From assembly GCA_963739375.1 (NCBI GenBank), contig CAVUAF010000014.1, positions 62,001 through 126,000 on the forward strand: 64,000 bases of DNA. The letters run 5' to 3'. This DNA comes from CAVUAF01 sp963739375 (GTDB lineage: Bacteria; Acidobacteriota; Terriglobia; Terriglobales; Acidobacteriaceae). Shown here in pieces: positions 61,746 to 64,000 of this stretch. Numbering within the stretch: the first letter of the stretch is position 1; each line of letters opens with the position of its first letter. Below the pieces are notes generated by a model. The model was given only the letters and a program-made list of their open reading frames with translations, ran no database searches and was not told where the DNA came from. A program made the position numbers and the translations under genes.

Positions 61746-61990
61746 CGCACCGAGCGCTAGGAATAGCGGCGCCCGTTCCATCTGCCCCCGACCGTGCCGG
61801 CCCCGCCCGCCCGCGGCCGGGCCTGCCTGCCTGGCGGCGTGAGGTTGCCGGCGTCGCCACTCGCCGCTCGCACTGCGCCACTCGAAACTAAAGGACAAGC
61901 CCACTCCGTCGTACATGCCCCTTCCACATCTTGTGCGGTGCCCGCCCCCGAGCTACAACTTAAGGTTGCTACGGTTGCTCTGGAGGTTTT

Positions 61991-63268
61991 ATGCATCTTG
62001 GTGTTTACGGCTCGGGTTACCTGGGCACGGTGGTCTCAGCCTGCCTGGCCGACTTCGGAACCCCCGTTACCTGCTTTGACCAGGAAACAGCGCGCATCAT
62101 GGCGCTCGCCGAAGGCAAAGCCGCGTTCTACGAACGTAACCTCAGTGATGTGATTCGCCGCAACGTACGCAGCGGGCGCCTGGTGTATTCCACCGACCTG
62201 GAATCGTTCGCCGGCCGCGCGAACATCATCTTCATCGCCCAGGACCTGGACCTGCGCCTCGAAGACGCCGTCGCGAAGCTCGCGCCGCTCACGGCGAAGT
62301 CCACGGTGCTGGTGATCATGACGCCGGTGCCGGTGGGGACAGCCACCCGCATCGAGGCGCGGCTGGCGGCGATAGGACACCCGCGCGCCGTGGTCTCGCA
62401 ACCGCTGTTCCTGACCGACGGCTGTGCGGTGGAAGACTTCAACTGGCCGGACCGCATCGTGTTCGGCACCAACTCGCCGGAACCGATCCTGATGCTGAAG
62501 CAGATTTACCGCTCGCTGGTGATGCGCGGCGTCCCCGTGATCGTGACCAGCCATGAGACGGCGGAACTGGTGCGGCAGTCCTCGACCGCGTTCGTGGCCA
62601 CCAAGATTTCGTTCATCAACGAAATTGCCACGCTGTGCGAGCGGGTGGGCGCCGATGCGGTGGACCTGGGGCTGGCGCTGGGCCTCGACAAGAAGATCTC
62701 GCCGCGCTGCCTGCAACCGGGTTCCACCATGGGGGGCGCGTTTGTGGAGCGCGAGATGGAGTCGCTGGCGGAGCTGGCGCAGGGCTCGGGCGTCGACCTG
62801 CGCATCCTCACCGCGGCGCGGGAGGTGAACCGCACGCTCTGCGACACCGTGGTGGCCAAGGTGGCCGCGATGGTGCACTCGCTGGCGGGCAAAGAGGTCG
62901 GGATCCTGGGGCTGGCCTTCAAGCCGCATACCAGTTCGGTGGCGGGCTCGGCGTCGCTGGGGATCGCGCACAAGCTGGCCTCGGCGGGCGCCCGAGTGCG
63001 CGCCTACGATCCGGTGGCGCTCGACGAGGCGCGGCACCACCTGGATGCCGGCGTCCGCTGCTGCGAGACGCCGTATGCCGCGGCCCTGGGCGCCGACGCG
63101 CTGGTCGTCGGCACCGGCTGGCCCGAGTTCCGCGCCCTCGACTTTGACCGCATCCGCCGCGAACTGCGGCAGCCGGTCATCGTGGACACCAAGAACCTGC
63201 TGGACGGGCTGCGGCTCAGAACCATGGGCTTCCGCTACGTCGGCATGGGCCGCCCCAGCGCGGCATAA
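61991..63268 (+). CDS. UDP-glucose/GDP-mannose dehydrogenase family protein lacking the catalytic Cys
   Basis: The 425-aa protein has the UDP-sugar dehydrogenase layout: N-terminal Rossmann MHLGVYGSGYLGTVVSACLA, the central helix with VATKISFINEIATLCERVGA (substrate Lys and Asn), and C-terminal KEVGILGLAFKPHTSSVAGS with YDPVALDEARHHL. At the position of the usual GGxCF(P)KD active-site loop it reads PGSTMGGAFVEREMESLAEL, with Ala where the nucleophilic Cys should be. The later NTDDMRESPS Arg motif is replaced by HTSSVAGSAS. It may therefore be a changed-function or non-oxidising homologue. TGGAGGTTTT is the ribosome site. Confidence 0.85.
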   Translation: MHLGVYGSGYLGTVVSACLADFGTPVTCFDQETARIMALAEGKAAFYERNLSDVIRRNVRSGRLVYSTDLESFAGRANIIFIAQDLDLRLEDAVAKLAPLTAKSTVLVIMTPVPVGTATRIEARLAAIGHPRAVVSQPLFLTDGCAVEDFNWPDRIVFGTNSPEPILMLKQIYRSLVMRGVPVIVTSHETAELVRQSSTAFVATKISFINEIATLCERVGADAVDLGLALGLDKKISPRCLQPGSTMGGAFVEREMESLAELAQGSGVDLRILTAAREVNRTLCDTVVAKVAAMVHSLAGKEVGILGLAFKPHTSSVAGSASLGIAHKLASAGARVRAYDPVALDEARHHLDAGVRCCETPYAAALGADALVVGTGWPEFRALDFDRIRRELRQPVIVDTKNLLDGLRLRTMGFRYVGMGRPSAA

Positions 63269-63279
63269 GCCATGCAGGC

Positions 63280-63312
63280 GAAGCCCGGCCGCCCGCGGCC
63301 GGGCTTCGCTTT
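63280..63312 (+). terminator. Terminator after the UDP-sugar dehydrogenase homologue
   Basis: GAAGCCCGGCCGC with GCGGCCGGGCTTC (13-bp stem, two-base loop) followed by GCTTTTCC. Confidence 0.85.
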
Positions 63313-63344
63313 TCCCTCCGGGCGCGGCGCCCCCGGCGTGAAGG

Positions 63345-63432
63345 ATTTTGCTGCTTCAGTGCAGCCCCTGCACTGAGGACCTGGCGTGCGACCGGTTCCA
63401 GTTCTGCCCCTCCTCGGTCGCACGCTTTTTTT
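63345..63432 (+). ncRNA. Candidate small RNA with two perfect hairpins and a terminator
   Basis: TCAGTGCAG-CCC-CTGCACTGA (63356-63376) is followed by GCGTGCGACC with GGTCGCACGC (63384-63425, 22-base loop) and seven Ts. It starts after the previous gene's own terminator, so it should be an independent transcript of about 90 bases. No clear promoter was identified upstream. Confidence 0.5.
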
Positions 63433-63578
63433 AGTCCCGCCGTGCGCAAGGTGGCTGTGCCGTTGGCGCGGCCCGCGCCGCCGCGACAACCGCGTTCTCC
63501 CGTTGCTATAATGAATGGCTGCGGCGCATGCCGCGCGCCGCGTGGTGCGAGTGCATCCCTCGCTCTTCCCTCCAACAT

Positions 63579-63654
63579 GGCGGGCGTAGTTCAGCGGTAG
63601 AACACCGGACTGTGGCTCCGGCTGTCGTGGGTTCGAATCCCACCGCCCGCCCCA
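63579..63654 (+). tRNA. tRNA-His (anticodon GTG)
   Basis: The acceptor stem GGCGGGCG/CGCCCGCC includes the extra G at -1 that marks tRNA-His. Other arms are D-arm GTTC/GAAC, anticodon arm CCGGA-CTGTGGC-TCCGG, T-arm GTGGG-TTCGAAT-CCCAC, and an encoded CCA. Confidence 0.97.
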
Positions 63655-63697
63655 GCAGACTCCGACCGGCTGGCTTGGCCTGGGTTCCGCCCGGGCC

Positions 63698-63922
63698 TCA
63701 GCTGTGCGACTTGGCGCCGATGGCCCTGACCTCGGAGGCGAGACAGATGAGGAAGAACAGCAGGCTGGTCTCCAACAGATTCCTGCCCCTGAAGCGAGCT
63801 ACCGCCAGCAACCAGTTCTCCAGACTCCCGACGTGGACGGCTGCCGCAGCGACGGCTGCAATCCAGCCAAGGTAATAGCAAACCCTCGATGTCATCGACA
63901 AACGCTCGGTGCGAGTCATCAT
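63698..63922 (-). CDS. Small membrane protein of unknown function
   Basis: The 74-aa protein has two hydrophobic segments (VCYYLGWIAAVAAAAVHVGS and LLETSLLFFLICLASEVRAI) linked by a basic loop (ARFRGRN). GGGAGGCGG five bases before the ATG is a good ribosome site. It lies 43 bp from tRNA-His in the opposite orientation. No family was recognised, and it could be a non-coding coincidence, but the strong ribosome site favours a real gene. Confidence 0.5.
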   Translation of the reverse strand: MMTRTERLSMTSRVCYYLGWIAAVAAAAVHVGSLENWLLAVARFRGRNLLETSLLFFLICLASEVRAIGAKSHS

Positions 63923-64000
63923 CCGCCTCCCGATTGAGATTTCATTCTGAGCCTATGGTACCCAGTAGAGCCTGCCATTATTGCCGCAAGCGAAGCGGGG

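Overview
The window is GC-rich bacterial chromosome that most resembles an Acidobacteriota (Terriglobia/Koribacter-like) genome. The evidence is an acidobacterial-type VWFA-related secreted protein, a very large Oar-like TonB-dependent receptor with a carboxypeptidase-regulatory N-terminus, tandem DUF507 genes, split glycine decarboxylase (gcvPA/gcvPB), a B12-dependent ribonucleotide reductase and an S46 peptidase. No rRNA, phage structural gene, intact integrase or CRISPR array was seen.

Layout. 0-3.5 kb: gcvH-gcvPA-gcvPB. 3.5-4.2 kb: a 132-bp MITE-like element and a 4x148-bp tandem repeat. 4.2-9.1 kb, minus strand: Spy-like and TolB-like periplasmic proteins, then DUF507-DUF507-purS-glmS. 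9.1-13 kb: hypothetical, recJ, LytTR response regulator, FmdB zinc ribbon. 13.7-17.2 kb: a promoter- and terminator-bounded structured RNA followed by nrdJ. 17.5-22 kb: an accessory islet with DUF4238, DUF3800-like, a DpnI/Dam-replacing-type gene split in two around a convergent BglII-like endonuclease, a DUF4160/DUF2442 pair and a PD-(D/E)XK protein. 22.4-26.1 kb: pseudo-receiver LuxR regulator, pilin-like secreted protein, GAF-GGDEF cyclase, RodZ-like protein. 26.2-29.4 kb: structured leader, metK, a 4x85-bp hairpin array and ahcY (SAM cycle). 30-34.4 kb: class A PBP, TPR protein, KdsC (envelope). 34.6-44.8 kb: Lhr helicase, Cys/Met PLP enzyme, VWFA protein, DUF4015 hydrolase, IlvE. 45-56.6 kb: DUF4139, DinB, NDH-2, a multiply frameshifted pilT, secreted and TPR proteins, TonB receptor. 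56.6-60.1 kb: tandem tRNA-Arg units and a 3-kb segment bounded by a 46-bp duplication of the tRNA 3' half, carrying an S46 peptidase. 60.1-64 kb: acyl-CoA dehydrogenase, ferredoxin, an atypical UDP-sugar dehydrogenase, a candidate sRNA and tRNA-His.

The most unusual property lies between the genes. Many intergenic gaps are filled by degenerate heptamer/octamer 'word' repeats such as CGAAACT, CACAAAT, GGCTGCT, AACGACC, AATTGAGT and CACGAAGG. These are often arranged as long imperfect palindromes. Two word types also occur inside coding sequence, in frame, in nrdJ (twice) and recJ (once).

Five conserved enzymes (gcvPA, gcvPB, glmS, pilT, acyl-CoA dehydrogenase) contain frameshifts in otherwise intact reading frames. 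Most of these are explained by a single extra base, which points first to sequence error. Base composition of the + strand changes from C-rich to G-rich near 15.4 kb inside nrdJ.
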